NCBI GenBank assembly: GCA_017467515.1
Contig: JAFUSU010000007.1
Coordinates: 1-37,649, forward strand
Source: Alphaproteobacteria bacterium
GTDB taxonomy: Bacteria; Pseudomonadota; Alphaproteobacteria; RF32; CAG-239
Direction of reading: 5' to 3'
DNA: 37,649 nt
Positions 6,899-16,230 of the stretch are shown here, in pieces (position 1 is the first letter of the stretch; every line of letters starts with the position of its first letter). The notes beneath the pieces are model-generated. The model made no database searches. It had not been told where the DNA came from and saw nothing but the letters and a program-made list of their open reading frames with translations. The translations under genes were made by a program, and so were the position numbers.

Positions 6899-7954
6899 CT
6901 ATACTGCTTTTATGATACTGTATATAATATTGACCAAAACCTGTTTTTTATCAAGATTTAAGCGCTCTGTTTCATCAAATATTTTTAAAGTTTTCTCCCA
7001 AACATCTGCTAATGCTTCCGTATGTGTCGAATTTGCGATGTTATCTGAAATAAATTTAAAAATAAGCTCCTGAACCAAAGCATAAACACTTTCATCCTTT
7101 GCTGCCGCATCGCAAAAACTCAATAACTCAGATAATTTAAACTTTTCTTTCGCACACCCTATCTTACATAGGTCTTCATAATATTGTAAAGCTTTATTAT
7201 CGGCGTAAACAAGTGCTTTTCCGATACTTCCGGAACTGATAGCCGTTAAGCCGGATATTTCTTTTTCACTTAATTCAGGACGGTAGCGCCGGAGTAAACT
7301 TGCAACAATCTTATCATCCAATGGCGCCAATTGCAATTTGGCACAACGTGACTTAATCGTTGGCAATAGTCGTCCCGGATTATGACTGATGAGTATTAAG
7401 ATACTTTTTGCCGGAGGCTCTTCCAATATCTTCAAAACAGCGTTGGCACTCGCAACATTCATATCATCTATACTATCTATAATTACAACACGCCAATGAT
7501 TGTCTGCTGATTTTTTAGATAAAAACTCATTAATGGTTCGAACCTCATCAACTTTAATAACCGCTGATTTTTTTAAACCTTTTAATTCGTCATCAGAGAG
7601 AGCTTCTCCATCTTTAATGGCTTTCAAAATTTTACGTTTATCTGTATCTGTATAATCTCTTTCTATTATTTTCAAATCCGGATGAGCATTATTGACAACC
7701 AATTTGTAAACAGGATTATTTTCTGCTATTTCTAAAGATGTGTAACTTTCCTTTTTATGATCATCCGCGGCCAGTAAAAATCGAGCAAAACGGTAAGCTA
7801 ACGTAGCCTTGCCTATTCCTTCTATTCCGTAAAACAACCAGGAATTGTGCATAGAATTGTTTCTATATGCTTCAAGCAAAATCTTTTCTGCTTTTTCTTG
7901 TCCGAGCAAAAATGTATTATTTTTTGGATATATACTACTCGATGCATCAGGCAT
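6899..7954 (-). CDS. holB: DNA polymerase III delta' subunit
   Basis: The 351-residue product is the clamp-loader delta' subunit. It has an AAA+ P-loop (GIEGIGKAT near residues 44-52), a sensor region VVIIDSIDDMN, the EEPPAKSILILIS block and the LPTIKSRC arginine-finger region typical of the family. The four-cysteine zinc module of many DnaX/HolB proteins is absent, and in its place lies an extended Lys/Asp-rich insert (about residues 100-135), as in other alphaproteobacterial delta' subunits. The start codon overlaps the tmk stop (TAATG), a translational coupling that is common for this pair. Confidence 0.88.
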   Translation of the reverse strand: MPDASSSIYPKNNTFLLGQEKAEKILLEAYRNNSMHNSWLFYGIEGIGKATLAYRFARFLLAADDHKKESYTSLEIAENNPVYKLVVNNAHPDLKIIERDYTDTDKRKILKAIKDGEALSDDELKGLKKSAVIKVDEVRTINEFLSKKSADNHWRVVIIDSIDDMNVASANAVLKILEEPPAKSILILISHNPGRLLPTIKSRCAKLQLAPLDDKIVASLLRRYRPELSEKEISGLTAISSGSIGKALVYADNKALQYYEDLCKIGCAKEKFKLSELLSFCDAAAKDESVYALVQELIFKFISDNIANSTHTEALADVWEKTLKIFDETERLNLDKKQVLVNIIYSIIKAV

Positions 7955-8601
7955 TAAGCTATCCCAAACCTTTCAGATATAATTTTAACAACATCTTGAT
8001 GCAGACTCTCTATACTTTTATCTGCATTTAAAACGACACACCGCTCCGGCTCTTGTTTGGCTATTTCTAAAAAGCCTTGCCTTAACAGTTGATGAAATTC
8101 CGTTCCGCGACTTTCGTGACGTGTTTCTTTTTCAACCATTCCGGCTGCTTTAGCATAAGATCTGGCTAAGCCTGTTTCGACATCCAAATCAAAAATAAAC
8201 GTTAAATCCGGCTTAAAATTACCGACAGTCACCTGATATAAATTATCCAAAACATTTTTTTCAACTTTTTTATTATAGCCGTAATATTGGTAAGCAACCG
8301 TTGAATCGGCAAATCGATCTGATAAAACCCATTTTCCTTCTTCTAATGCCGGCCAGATTTTCTTGGTCATATGAATGCGGCGATCAGCGTAGTATAATAA
8401 AGCTTCAGCAATAGGATCCATCTTATCTTTATCACCGGTCACTAACATATGGCGCAATTCCAAACCGATTTCCGTTCCACCCGGCTCTTTGGTTGCAATC
8501 ACATTTTGCCGTTTTTGTTCAAGATACTCTTTAAGCAGAGCCAATTGTGTTGATTTACCACAGCCTTCTCCGCCTTCAAAAGTAATAAAATAGCCGGACA
8601 T
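7954..8601 (-). CDS. tmk: Thymidylate kinase
   Basis: This 215-residue kinase phosphorylates dTMP to dTDP. It has the P-loop FEGGEGCGKST at residues 8-18, a DR(Y/F) motif as SDRFADSTVAYQYYG near 94-108, and a LID region rich in charged residues. Length is normal for bacterial Tmk. The ATG overlaps the carboxypeptidase stop codon as TAATG, and the stop overlaps the holB start in the same way. Three neighbouring genes are thus coupled. Confidence 0.93.
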   Translation of the reverse strand: MSGYFITFEGGEGCGKSTQLALLKEYLEQKRQNVIATKEPGGTEIGLELRHMLVTGDKDKMDPIAEALLYYADRRIHMTKKIWPALEEGKWVLSDRFADSTVAYQYYGYNKKVEKNVLDNLYQVTVGNFKPDLTFIFDLDVETGLARSYAKAAGMVEKETRHESRGTEFHQLLRQGFLEIAKQEPERCVVLNADKSIESLHQDVVKIISERFGIA

Positions 8602-9746
8602 TAATGTTTGCCCCCTAACAAATATTTCAGATTTTCAAGAAAACGACCGAATATACCAATCGGAGCAACATCCTTTGCTGCAAATAAGGGAACTTCAATT
8701 ACCGGCTGATTAGGAACGGCTATTTTAACAATTCCCAATTGATCTCCTTTTTTAATCGGTGCTTTTACCGGTTTATCATACTCTGCGGTCATTTTAATCT
8801 TCGAAGCTTTATTTTTCTTCACTGTTCTGAAAACCGTTTCTCCGACAACCAAATCAACCTGATTTTCTTGCCCGAACCAAACCGGCAAGGTTGCAATTTT
8901 TTGTCCTGCTGTCAGAACTTCATAATTATTGAATTCCCTAAATCCCCAAGACATTAATTTTCCTGCCTCATCAGAACGTTCTTTGTTAGAAGACATTCCT
9001 GTCATAACTTCAATTAAACGACGATTTCCTCTTTTAGCGGACGCAGTTAAACTAAAGCCGGCTTCTTCTGTATGTCCTGTTTTTAAACCGTCAGCATCAC
9101 TCATTGAGTATAGCAGAGGATTCCGATTGCCTTGCTTGATATTGTTATGCGTAAATGATTTTTCTGAAAAGACAGAATAGTACTCCGGAAATTCCTTAAT
9201 AATATGACGTGATAAAATCGCTAAGTCTTCAACCGACATTCTGTGATCAGGATGAGGTAAACCTGTTGCATTTGCAAAAGAACTGTTTTTCAGCCCTATT
9301 TTATGAGCATATTTTGTCATTTCATTCACAAAATCTTCTTCACTTCCGGAAATATTTTCTGCCACAACAATGCACGCATCATTTCCGGATTGAATGAGGA
9401 TTCCTTTGATTAAATCTTCAACACGAACCTGTTCCCCTATTTTCAAAAACATTGTTGATCCGCCACTTGCGGCACCGCCTTTGCGCCAAGCATTTTCACT
9501 TACCGTAAAAGTATCATCAAGAGAAAGTGAACCGTCTTTTAATTTAGAAAACAAGACATAAATTGTCATCAGTTTACTCATTGATGCCGGAGGAACCATT
9601 TTTTCTGCCTCTTTGGCATATAAATAGGCTCCTGTATCATAATCCATTAAAATGGCATTTCTGGCTTTAGTTTCCAGTGCCGATGCAGAAACCGATCCTA
9701 ATAAGGAAGAAATAAGAACTCCGCTAAGTAACTGATTAAATTTCAT
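8601..9746 (-). CDS. D-alanyl-D-alanine carboxypeptidase (penicillin-binding protein, S11 family)
   Basis: The 381-residue protein trims the terminal D-Ala from peptidoglycan stem peptides in the periplasm. A signal peptide spans about residues 1-23 (ending SVSASA). The three active-site motifs are intact: SMSK near residues 56-59, SGN near 119-121 and KTG near 220-222. A C-terminal beta-rich PBP5_C-like domain follows, and the last residues (FGRFLENLKYLLGG) form an amphipathic membrane anchor. AAAGGA precedes the ATG. It follows rlpA by 14 bases. Related genes are called dacC or dacF; I cannot decide between those names. Confidence 0.9.
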   Translation of the reverse strand: MKFNQLLSGVLISSLLGSVSASALETKARNAILMDYDTGAYLYAKEAEKMVPPASMSKLMTIYVLFSKLKDGSLSLDDTFTVSENAWRKGGAASGGSTMFLKIGEQVRVEDLIKGILIQSGNDACIVVAENISGSEEDFVNEMTKYAHKIGLKNSSFANATGLPHPDHRMSVEDLAILSRHIIKEFPEYYSVFSEKSFTHNNIKQGNRNPLLYSMSDADGLKTGHTEEAGFSLTASAKRGNRRLIEVMTGMSSNKERSDEAGKLMSWGFREFNNYEVLTAGQKIATLPVWFGQENQVDLVVGETVFRTVKKNKASKIKMTAEYDKPVKAPIKKGDQLGIVKIAVPNQPVIEVPLFAAKDVAPIGIFGRFLENLKYLLGGKH

Positions 9747-9760
9747 TTTATTATCCTTTA

Positions 9761-10645
9761 TTAATATTTAACAACGCTGGCATTTGAAACACCATAATTT
9801 CTGACTTTTGCTAATGTTACATCGGCTTCTTCCTTAAAACTGAATGGTCCGATGCGCACACGGTAAAATCTTTGTCCGCTGACATCTACCGGTGCTATAT
9901 TGGCATTACCGAATTGCGATAATTTTCCTTTTAAATTAGCGGCTGAAGACTGCTGAGAGAAAGAACCCGCTTGAACAAAATAACGATTATCCGCGGCATG
10001 GCTGCTGGTCGTTTTATCTGCCGTATTTGCATTATAAATAACTAAAGTCTTTTCTCCGGCGGGAACGGGTGCCGCAGCAAAAGATTGTGTGTTTTTTGCA
10101 GTATATGACGTTTCTTCTATTTTTTCTCCGAGCAAAGCCGCTTTTAAATTTTTACTTTCTTTTTCCAAAAGCTCAACTCTGACTTTTGCAGTCCCTTGCA
10201 TTTGATAGCCAAGCAACTGAGCGCCTCTTTTAGAAATATCAATAATGCGATTTTTAGCGTACGGTCCGCGATCATTCACGCGCAATACCAATGAACGCCC
10301 GTTTTCCAAATTAGTTACTCGCACTATTGATGGCAGAGGCAAGGTCCGATGCGCCGCGGTTAAAGTATTCATATCATATTTCTCACCGTTGGCGGTTCTC
10401 TTATTATGAAAATCACTCCCATACCATGAAGCTATCCCCACCTCGGAATAATGATAATCTTCCTTAGGGTAATATGTTGTCCCTTTAATTTTATAAGGCT
10501 TTCCAACCTTATACATTCCTCCCTGCCCTTTAATGGCAGCAGCTTGCGAATAAGGAGATGAATTTAAATCAACCGTATTGCTTGCACAACCGGTGACCAA
10601 AATAATCAGCCCTATTAAACACAGGTATCTTTTATATTTATTCAT
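9761..10645 (-). CDS. rlpA: Rare lipoprotein A, septal ring lytic transglycosylase with SPOR domain
   Basis: The 294-residue lipoprotein has a lipobox LVTGC at the end of its signal peptide, a double-psi barrel domain with GIASWYG near residue 80, and the catalytic-type motifs ERTANGE-like (KRTANGE) and VRVNDRGP. The C-terminal SPOR domain (RYFVQAGSF to the end) binds denuded glycan strands at the division septum. RlpA homologues are glycan-cleaving or septal proteins. The ATG at 10645 is chosen because the signal peptide begins directly there; the upstream ATG would add 12 polar residues. It sits in the mltB-rlpA-dac envelope group. Confidence 0.9.
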   Translation of the reverse strand: MNKYKRYLCLIGLIILVTGCASNTVDLNSSPYSQAAAIKGQGGMYKVGKPYKIKGTTYYPKEDYHYSEVGIASWYGSDFHNKRTANGEKYDMNTLTAAHRTLPLPSIVRVTNLENGRSLVLRVNDRGPYAKNRIIDISKRGAQLLGYQMQGTAKVRVELLEKESKNLKAALLGEKIEETSYTAKNTQSFAAAPVPAGEKTLVIYNANTADKTTSSHAADNRYFVQAGSFSQQSSAANLKGKLSQFGNANIAPVDVSGQRFYRVRIGPFSFKEEADVTLAKVRNYGVSNASVVKY

Positions 10646-10713
10646 TAAAATCTCAGTCTTTCCATAAAGTAATGAGCACAATTTATACTGTTTTTTTCCC
10701 TTCGTAAAGAGAG

Positions 10714-11961
10714 TTATTTTCCTCTGTGTAATTTTTTGATTGGTACCGGCGGATAATATCCGTAACGGGAATAATTATCAATATTTTCCAACAATCGATA
10801 ATCAGGATAGCCATCAGCCTGCATTTTAAATAATTTTTGCGTTTTTTGAATGGCTTGACGTGTTTTACCCCCTAAAACACCATCAATATCAACTTCAGCA
10901 ATTTTTTGACGGTTGATAAAAGATTGTATTTTTTTCACATCCTGCTTCGTCAACTTATATCCGTATGTTATTCCTAGATTTTGTGATAACTTTTTATTCT
11001 GTATTTTATCCGCTAATAACCCGACAGCCAAAGCATAGTTTTCTGATTTATTCCAATGCATAATAATCTTAAAATTATCAAAAATTAAATATGCTTGTCC
11101 CCTGTGCCCTTCCGGAACAATAACAGATCCCTTCCATTCATCATTAATACCGCTCACTTCAACACCGGCTTTTTTCCAAGCAGAAACTGTTTTAGTATGA
11201 TGGCGGCCGGTTAAACTATAATCAAAATTCCATTTCAGAGAAACAGCCTTTCCCCAAGGTTCATCAGGATTCCATCCTATCTCCGAAAGATAGTTGGCGG
11301 CAGAATATAAGGCATCATTAAAGTCATTCCAAACATTTATTTTTCCATCATTATCCGCATCTATACCATATTTTCTCAACGTTGAAGGCATAAATTGAAA
11401 ATGCCCTAAAGCACCGGCCCATGAACTTTCCATTTTTGCAACGGAAATGTGCCCTTCATCAATTATTTTCAAAGCATTATAAAGTTCTTCCTTAAAAAAC
11501 TCAGAGCGGCGTTTATCATAACTCAAAAGCGTTAAAGCTTCTATTGCCGAAAAACCGCCTTTATTTGTTCCGAAATTGGTTTCGATTCCCCAAAATGAAA
11601 TCAAATAAGGTAAAGGAACTTTGTTGACTTGTGCCGGATATTTCCGTTTAAGCTGCTGATATTTCTTTCTTCCCTGACTAACTCGTAACGGTGCAATAAC
11701 ACGATGTAAATATTGAGAGGTTGTCAGTACAAATTCTGTCTGATGGCGATCTTTCTTAATAACTTTATGACGGGGATGATAATAATTTTTTGCAAAAGCT
11801 TCATCAATCGTTGCTTTTGAAATGCCTCTTTCTTGCATTTCGTCTTTAAGATTATCCAACCATTTCAGATACGCCGACGGTGCTTTGACAACATCAGCAT
11901 TGGCACAACCGATGCTTAAATAAATACCCGCAACAAAAATACCAAGTAGTTTTTTAAACAT
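10714..11961 (-). CDS. mltB: Membrane-bound lytic murein transglycosylase B family, with peptidoglycan-binding domain
   Basis: This 415-residue periplasmic enzyme cleaves the MurNAc-GlcNAc bond. A signal peptide (residues 1-22, ending CANA) is followed by the SLT_2 domain. It shows the catalytic-glutamate region FWGIETNFG and the family block WAGALGHFQFMPSTL, plus DADNDGKINVWN. A PG_binding_1 domain lies near the C-terminus (DGVLGGKTRQAIQKTQ). The ATG at 11961 is preferred over 12024 because it opens the signal peptide. It overlaps the rlmE stop by 8 bases. There is no lipobox Cys followed by a mature N-terminus, so it is probably soluble in the periplasm. Confidence 0.88.
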   Translation of the reverse strand: MFKKLLGIFVAGIYLSIGCANADVVKAPSAYLKWLDNLKDEMQERGISKATIDEAFAKNYYHPRHKVIKKDRHQTEFVLTTSQYLHRVIAPLRVSQGRKKYQQLKRKYPAQVNKVPLPYLISFWGIETNFGTNKGGFSAIEALTLLSYDKRRSEFFKEELYNALKIIDEGHISVAKMESSWAGALGHFQFMPSTLRKYGIDADNDGKINVWNDFNDALYSAANYLSEIGWNPDEPWGKAVSLKWNFDYSLTGRHHTKTVSAWKKAGVEVSGINDEWKGSVIVPEGHRGQAYLIFDNFKIIMHWNKSENYALAVGLLADKIQNKKLSQNLGITYGYKLTKQDVKKIQSFINRQKIAEVDIDGVLGGKTRQAIQKTQKLFKMQADGYPDYRLLENIDNYSRYGYYPPVPIKKLHRGK

Positions 11962-12655
11962 CGACTGTTCCTTTAAAACCCTCTGCCACAAGATATTCTT
12001 CCGGTGAACCGGCGCGGCTGGCATCGGGTTTACAATGCGATACTTTACGAAAATTCTTTTTAATATCCGCCAACAATTGTGCTTCTGTTCCGCCTTTGAA
12101 CACTTTTGCTATAAAAATACCGTTCGGCGCAAGAACTTCTTTAGCAAAAGCATAAGCTATTTCGACCAAGCCTATTGTTCGCAAATGGTCGGTTTGTTGA
12201 TGTCCTGTTGTATTGGCCGCCATATCGCTCATCACAATATCTGCCGGACCGTTTAATAACTCTTTTAATTTATCGGCGGCACCATCTTCGGTAAAATCCT
12301 GCTGTATTAAAGTTGCTCCTGCAACGGGAACCGTTTCTAAAATATCAATTCCGACAACCAGTCCCGTTCCTTTATTTCTTTGAACCGCCACTTGAGTCCA
12401 GCCGCCCGGTGCGCATCCTAAATCGACAATCCGTTTGCCTTTTCCCAAAAATTTGTATTTTTCATCTAATTGAATTAATTTAAATGCTGCACGAGAACGG
12501 TATCCTAATCGTTTTGACTCTGCCACATAAGGATCGTTCAGCTGTCGTTCCAGCCATTTATTTGAGGATTTATCCCGATATTTAGAAGTTTTAACCCGCA
12601 CTGTCAATTGATGCCGACCGCGGACTTCCTTTGCTGATTTAGTCAGATGTCCCAT
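11954..12655 (-). CDS. rlmE: 23S rRNA (uridine-2552-2'-O) methyltransferase
   Basis: The 233-residue protein is an FtsJ/RrmJ-type enzyme that methylates U2552 of 23S rRNA late in 50S assembly. Visible features are the SAM-binding DLGCAPGGWTQ near residues 80-90, a VMSDMA motif and the K-D-K-E catalytic set typical of 2'-O methyltransferases (including AKVFKGG). A basic N-terminal extension of about 30 residues is common in alphaproteobacterial homologues. GAGGATAA precedes the ATG. It overlaps the upstream ppx-like gene by 17 bases. Confidence 0.9.
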   Translation of the reverse strand: MGHLTKSAKEVRGRHQLTVRVKTSKYRDKSSNKWLERQLNDPYVAESKRLGYRSRAAFKLIQLDEKYKFLGKGKRIVDLGCAPGGWTQVAVQRNKGTGLVVGIDILETVPVAGATLIQQDFTEDGAADKLKELLNGPADIVMSDMAANTTGHQQTDHLRTIGLVEIAYAFAKEVLAPNGIFIAKVFKGGTEAQLLADIKKNFRKVSHCKPDASRAGSPEEYLVAEGFKGTVDV

Positions 12656-13586
12656 TTTTATCCTCGTTAATTAATTCCATAATGATGCTGTCTTTAGCGC
12701 TTTTATAAGAAGCGATCAACTCCTTTATTTCAAATTCCCGATTAATTGTTTTAAGCAACAAACTACCGGCAACAAAAATCGGAGCACGTTTTACCCCTAT
12801 ATAGATTGAAGCTGCTCGTTCCTGTTCTTTTGTTTGATAAATTTCACTTAATGCTTGCTCTATTTGTTCTGCAGTGATACGGCATCCGTCTTCAGCTTCG
12901 CGATTATATTTTTGACGGTGATGAATATAGGAAGAAAGCCTTAACGGTGTACTTGATGTTGCTACAAAAGAAATTTTACCTTTATATTTCTCAAAATCAC
13001 ACTTTTTCTTAAATTCTGATGTATATTTGAGAATTTCCCGCTCAAATTTTTCTGCTGTTATTTCATCATAATCATTAATTAAAAACTTTTCTGATGCATT
13101 ACGAGCACCCCACGGAATTGAAACTGTCTGAATGATTTCCGCATTATCACAACGGGCCAGTGTCATTTCAGTCGACCCTCCGCCAATATCATAAATAAAT
13201 ATATAGGGTTTGTTTTTATCGGCATTAGCCAAAGCTCCTACCAAATTTAATCGGGCTTCTTCTTCACCGTTAATCACTTCTAATTCGATACCGCATTCTT
13301 TTTTGACACGTTCAACAAAAGCCGCACCGTTTGTCGCCATACGGCAAGCCGCTGTTGCAACGGCTCTGTATTTGCAGTTGCTTTCTTTTATCAAGTCACC
13401 GAATTCTTTCAAAGCTTTAATACCGCGTTCTACGGCCTCAGCCGTAAAACAATTATGCTCACTCATTCCCTCGCCTAAACGGGTAGCGGCAGATTGATTG
13501 TAAACATAATTACCGTGCTGATCGGAGATAACCAAACGACATGAATTGGTTCCTAAATCAATGGCGGCATAATATTTTTCACTCAT
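12639..13586 (-). CDS. Ppx/GppA family phosphatase, paralogue 1
   Basis: The 315-residue product belongs to the exopolyphosphatase/guanosine pentaphosphatase family of the actin-like ATPase fold. Residues 6-15 hold AIDLGTNSCR (phosphate 1), the region near 148-155 holds DIGGGSTE (phosphate 2), and VATAACRMA and GWGARN-like segments follow family order. It lacks the C-terminal HD domain of long exopolyphosphatases, as expected for short alphaproteobacterial forms. The start overlaps the stop of the second paralogue (ATGA). Members hydrolyse polyphosphate or pppGpp; which activity dominates cannot be told here. Confidence 0.85.
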   Translation of the reverse strand: MSEKYYAAIDLGTNSCRLVISDQHGNYVYNQSAATRLGEGMSEHNCFTAEAVERGIKALKEFGDLIKESNCKYRAVATAACRMATNGAAFVERVKKECGIELEVINGEEEARLNLVGALANADKNKPYIFIYDIGGGSTEMTLARCDNAEIIQTVSIPWGARNASEKFLINDYDEITAEKFEREILKYTSEFKKKCDFEKYKGKISFVATSSTPLRLSSYIHHRQKYNREAEDGCRITAEQIEQALSEIYQTKEQERAASIYIGVKRAPIFVAGSLLLKTINREFEIKELIASYKSAKDSIIMELINEDKNGTSD

Positions 13587-14791
13587 TTACGATTTTTCCT
13601 TTCGTAAAAATGATGATGTCTTTTTTTGAAATTATTATGAGGATGACCACTATGCATCAAATCCAACAAAATTCCTTCCCGAATTCCTCTGTCGGCAACT
13701 GTAATTTCGCTAATCGGCCAATATTTGAGTAATGATTCAATAATAGCGCATCCGGCCATTGTCAAATCTGATTTTTGGCTACCGATACAAGGATGCTTGC
13801 TCCGACCTTCTGCGCCCATTCGTTTAATTCTGAAAATAGTTTTCTCCAAATCATTGCTGGAAACAGACAATCCGTCAACCGCCGAACGATTATAGCGGGA
13901 CAAATTTAAATGAACCGCCCCCAAAACCGTTACCGTTCCCGATGTGCCGATCACTTGAATTTCTTGATTTTTAATCGCCTCCATAATATGAAAACGGTCT
14001 TCAAAATCTTTCAAAATATCTTGTGTCCGCTCAATAATTGTATCATAGGCTAAATCTGTCATATCACTGCCCGGAAAAGCTTCCGAAACGGTTACCACCC
14101 CGTATGGTAATGAGGTATATCCTTCAATAAACGTTTTACCGCTGTTTGTTACGCGAGCAAGAGAAATTTCCGTAGATCCGCCGCCGATATCAAAAATAAG
14201 CGCCCTTTTAATATTTCTGTTTAAGAGCGGGATACAGCCAACAACAGCTAATCTTGCCTCCTCCTGAGAAGATATAATTTCAATATTCAGTCCGGTTTCT
14301 TTTTTGACCGCTGAGATAAATTCCTGACAATTTTTCGCCCGACGGCAAGCCGCTGTTGCAACAAAGCGATAACGGTAAATCGGAGCATATTCTTCCAAAA
14401 CACCGGCACAAACTTTAAGAGCCGAAATTGTTCGACGAATAGCCGGTCTGGAGAGCTCATTATCATTAATAATCCCCTCTCCTAATCGTGTCACTTTTGA
14501 AAAAGTTTCCACTATTCTGAAAGAAGACGGTGTCGGCGAAGCAATCACCAAACGGCACGAGTTTGTTCCCAAATCAATCGCGGCATAATTCCGTCCGTTC
14601 AGATCCGGTTTAATATGCTTGAGTTCCGGTTTGGAATGATGTTGTTTCTTTATATTTTTTTTACGAGGCTGTTCTTCAGGGTGAAGCTTTGTCACGCCGA
14701 TTTTCCAGTCCTGACAATCTTCAGGTACAGGTATAGCCTCAAGCGCCAAACTTCTGTTTGAGCGCAAATTATGATGATTCCATTTTTGCAT
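13583..14791 (-). CDS. Ppx/GppA family phosphatase, paralogue 2 with basic N-terminal extension
   Basis: This 402-residue protein repeats the family motifs of its neighbour (AIDLGTNSCR near 70-79, VATAACRRA, DIGGGSTE, GTSGTVT). It has an additional N-terminal extension of about 65 residues rich in His, Lys and Arg, with no evident fold, and a basic His/Lys-rich C-terminus. The Gly-Thr-Ser-Gly-Thr motif matches the family better than the Thr-Ser-Ser-Thr of paralogue 1, so this may be the canonical enzyme and the other a divergent partner. It is the first gene of the minus-strand string. A promoter candidate lies at 14828-14856. Confidence 0.85.
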   Translation of the reverse strand: MQKWNHHNLRSNRSLALEAIPVPEDCQDWKIGVTKLHPEEQPRKKNIKKQHHSKPELKHIKPDLNGRNYAAIDLGTNSCRLVIASPTPSSFRIVETFSKVTRLGEGIINDNELSRPAIRRTISALKVCAGVLEEYAPIYRYRFVATAACRRAKNCQEFISAVKKETGLNIEIISSQEEARLAVVGCIPLLNRNIKRALIFDIGGGSTEISLARVTNSGKTFIEGYTSLPYGVVTVSEAFPGSDMTDLAYDTIIERTQDILKDFEDRFHIMEAIKNQEIQVIGTSGTVTVLGAVHLNLSRYNRSAVDGLSVSSNDLEKTIFRIKRMGAEGRSKHPCIGSQKSDLTMAGCAIIESLLKYWPISEITVADRGIREGILLDLMHSGHPHNNFKKRHHHFYERKNRK

Positions 14792-14827
14792 TTATGTATC
14801 TTACAAAAAAATTTTCAAGTTACTTCT

Positions 14828-14856
14828 TTTATAATTCATAAATGTCGATTACACAA
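14828..14856 (-). promoter_or_regulatory. Promoter candidate for the ppx-rlmE-mltB gene string
   Basis: On the minus strand TTGTGT (plus 14851-14856) and TATAAA (plus 14828-14833) are separated by 17 bases, about 35 bases before the first start codon. No other good match was seen in the 224-base gap up to preA, which otherwise looks empty. Confidence 0.5.
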
Positions 14857-14997
14857 GATTTTTATTGATTTTTTGAAACAAAATAACAAGATAACCGCTT
14901 TAATCCGAATGAGAATAGTGTTTCTTAAGGAAAATACAGCACAACACTGCATTACACTACCGTATCAAATATAATTTGGCAGGTAAAAATATAAGTG

Positions 14998-15016
14998 ACA
15001 AAATTAGAGATTTTGT
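14998..15016 (-). terminator. Weak terminator candidate after preA
   Basis: ACAAAAT and ATTTTGT form a 7-bp stem around TAGAG, overlapping the preA stop codon. The following bases on the minus strand are only moderately T-rich. Confidence 0.3.
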
Positions 15017-16197
15017 TATTTTTTCATACTGATTGCGGACATCGGGCAAACGTGCGAGCATAGCGAACAACCGATACATTTATCTCTGTTCACTTCAATC
15101 TTTCCGTTTTCCAGTGAAAGTGCACTATATTCACTCTCATCGCAAATCATCACACATTTTCCGCAGCGGACACATTTATCTGCATCAATATCAGGATAAA
15201 CCTGTTGTTTCTTGTATAAATTTTTGTGCTCTGCCAGATTGGCAATTGCCTTATCTCTCAGTTCCGCCGGAGAGTTGAATCCTTTGCCGATCAAATAATC
15301 CCCCAGTCCCTTGGTCATACTTTTGATAACACCGTAACCGTTAATCATAACTTCCGTGCAAACCTGAACAACATCGGCACCGACTGTCATATACTCGGCA
15401 GCATCTGACCAAGTCGAAATTCCACCCATTCCTAAAATCGGTAATTTACTGTGTTGACGGAGTTGGGCAACACATCGTAAACCTATCGGCTTAACCGCCA
15501 TACCTGAATACCCCCCAAAAGTAGATTTTCCATTAACTTTCGGGAGTGGCTCAAAACTCTCCAAATCAATTCCCATCAGAGATTGAACAGTGTTAATTGC
15601 AGCCAATCCGTCTGCTCCGGCATCTTCCACAGCTTTGGCAATTTCAACAATATTTGTTACATTCGGTGATAATTTTACAAATACCGGAATCTCAGCAACT
15701 TCCTTGACCCATTTGGTAATCTCGGCAGAAAGATCAGCGTGTGTGCCGATAGCCATTCCTATTCCTTTTTCAGGCATACCGTGCGGACAAGAAAAATTCA
15801 GTTCAAAAGCATCTGCGCCTGAATGGTTAAAAGTTTTAACCATTTTTTGCCATTCTTCTTTAACGACGGGCGCCATAATGCTGGCTATTTGAACTTTTGT
15901 CGGATATTTTTGTTTGAGATACTTAATACCATCCAGCCATTCCTGAATCGTTAAATGGCTTAACATTTCAATATTTTCAAAGCCGCACACTTTTGCCCCA
16001 GAGCGCCAAGAAGCATACCGTGTCGAGGCCTCAATCATTTCTAAATCATCAGGCGTGATGGTTTTAAGGACAGCACCGCCCCACCCTAACGAAAAGGCCT
16101 TATCAATGCTTTCAATTTTAGCTGTCGGCGGAGCCGATGCCAATAAAAACGGATTTTCAAATTCTATACCTAAAACGGAAGTTTTTAATATTGTCAT
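15016..16197 (-). CDS. preA: PreA-like dihydropyrimidine dehydrogenase subunit with two 4Fe-4S clusters
   Basis: The 393-residue product matches the FMN-binding dihydroorotate-dehydrogenase-like barrel of NAD-dependent dihydropyrimidine dehydrogenase subunit PreA (for example FELNFSCPHGMPEKG and GMGGISTWSDA). It also has a C-terminal ferredoxin module with CVRCGKCVMIC and CIGCSLCSHVC, two 4Fe-4S binding sites. PreA reduces uracil or thymine together with PreT, the NADH-oxidising subunit. No preT is found in this window, so electrons must come from a partner elsewhere or from ferredoxin. AAGGGC precedes the ATG. Another flavoprotein function within this superfamily cannot be excluded. Confidence 0.85.
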   Translation of the reverse strand: MTILKTSVLGIEFENPFLLASAPPTAKIESIDKAFSLGWGGAVLKTITPDDLEMIEASTRYASWRSGAKVCGFENIEMLSHLTIQEWLDGIKYLKQKYPTKVQIASIMAPVVKEEWQKMVKTFNHSGADAFELNFSCPHGMPEKGIGMAIGTHADLSAEITKWVKEVAEIPVFVKLSPNVTNIVEIAKAVEDAGADGLAAINTVQSLMGIDLESFEPLPKVNGKSTFGGYSGMAVKPIGLRCVAQLRQHSKLPILGMGGISTWSDAAEYMTVGADVVQVCTEVMINGYGVIKSMTKGLGDYLIGKGFNSPAELRDKAIANLAEHKNLYKKQQVYPDIDADKCVRCGKCVMICDESEYSALSLENGKIEVNRDKCIGCSLCSHVCPMSAISMKK

Positions 16198-16230
16198 TGT
16201 TTGAAGCCCTTAATTTTATAACTAAGCCAT

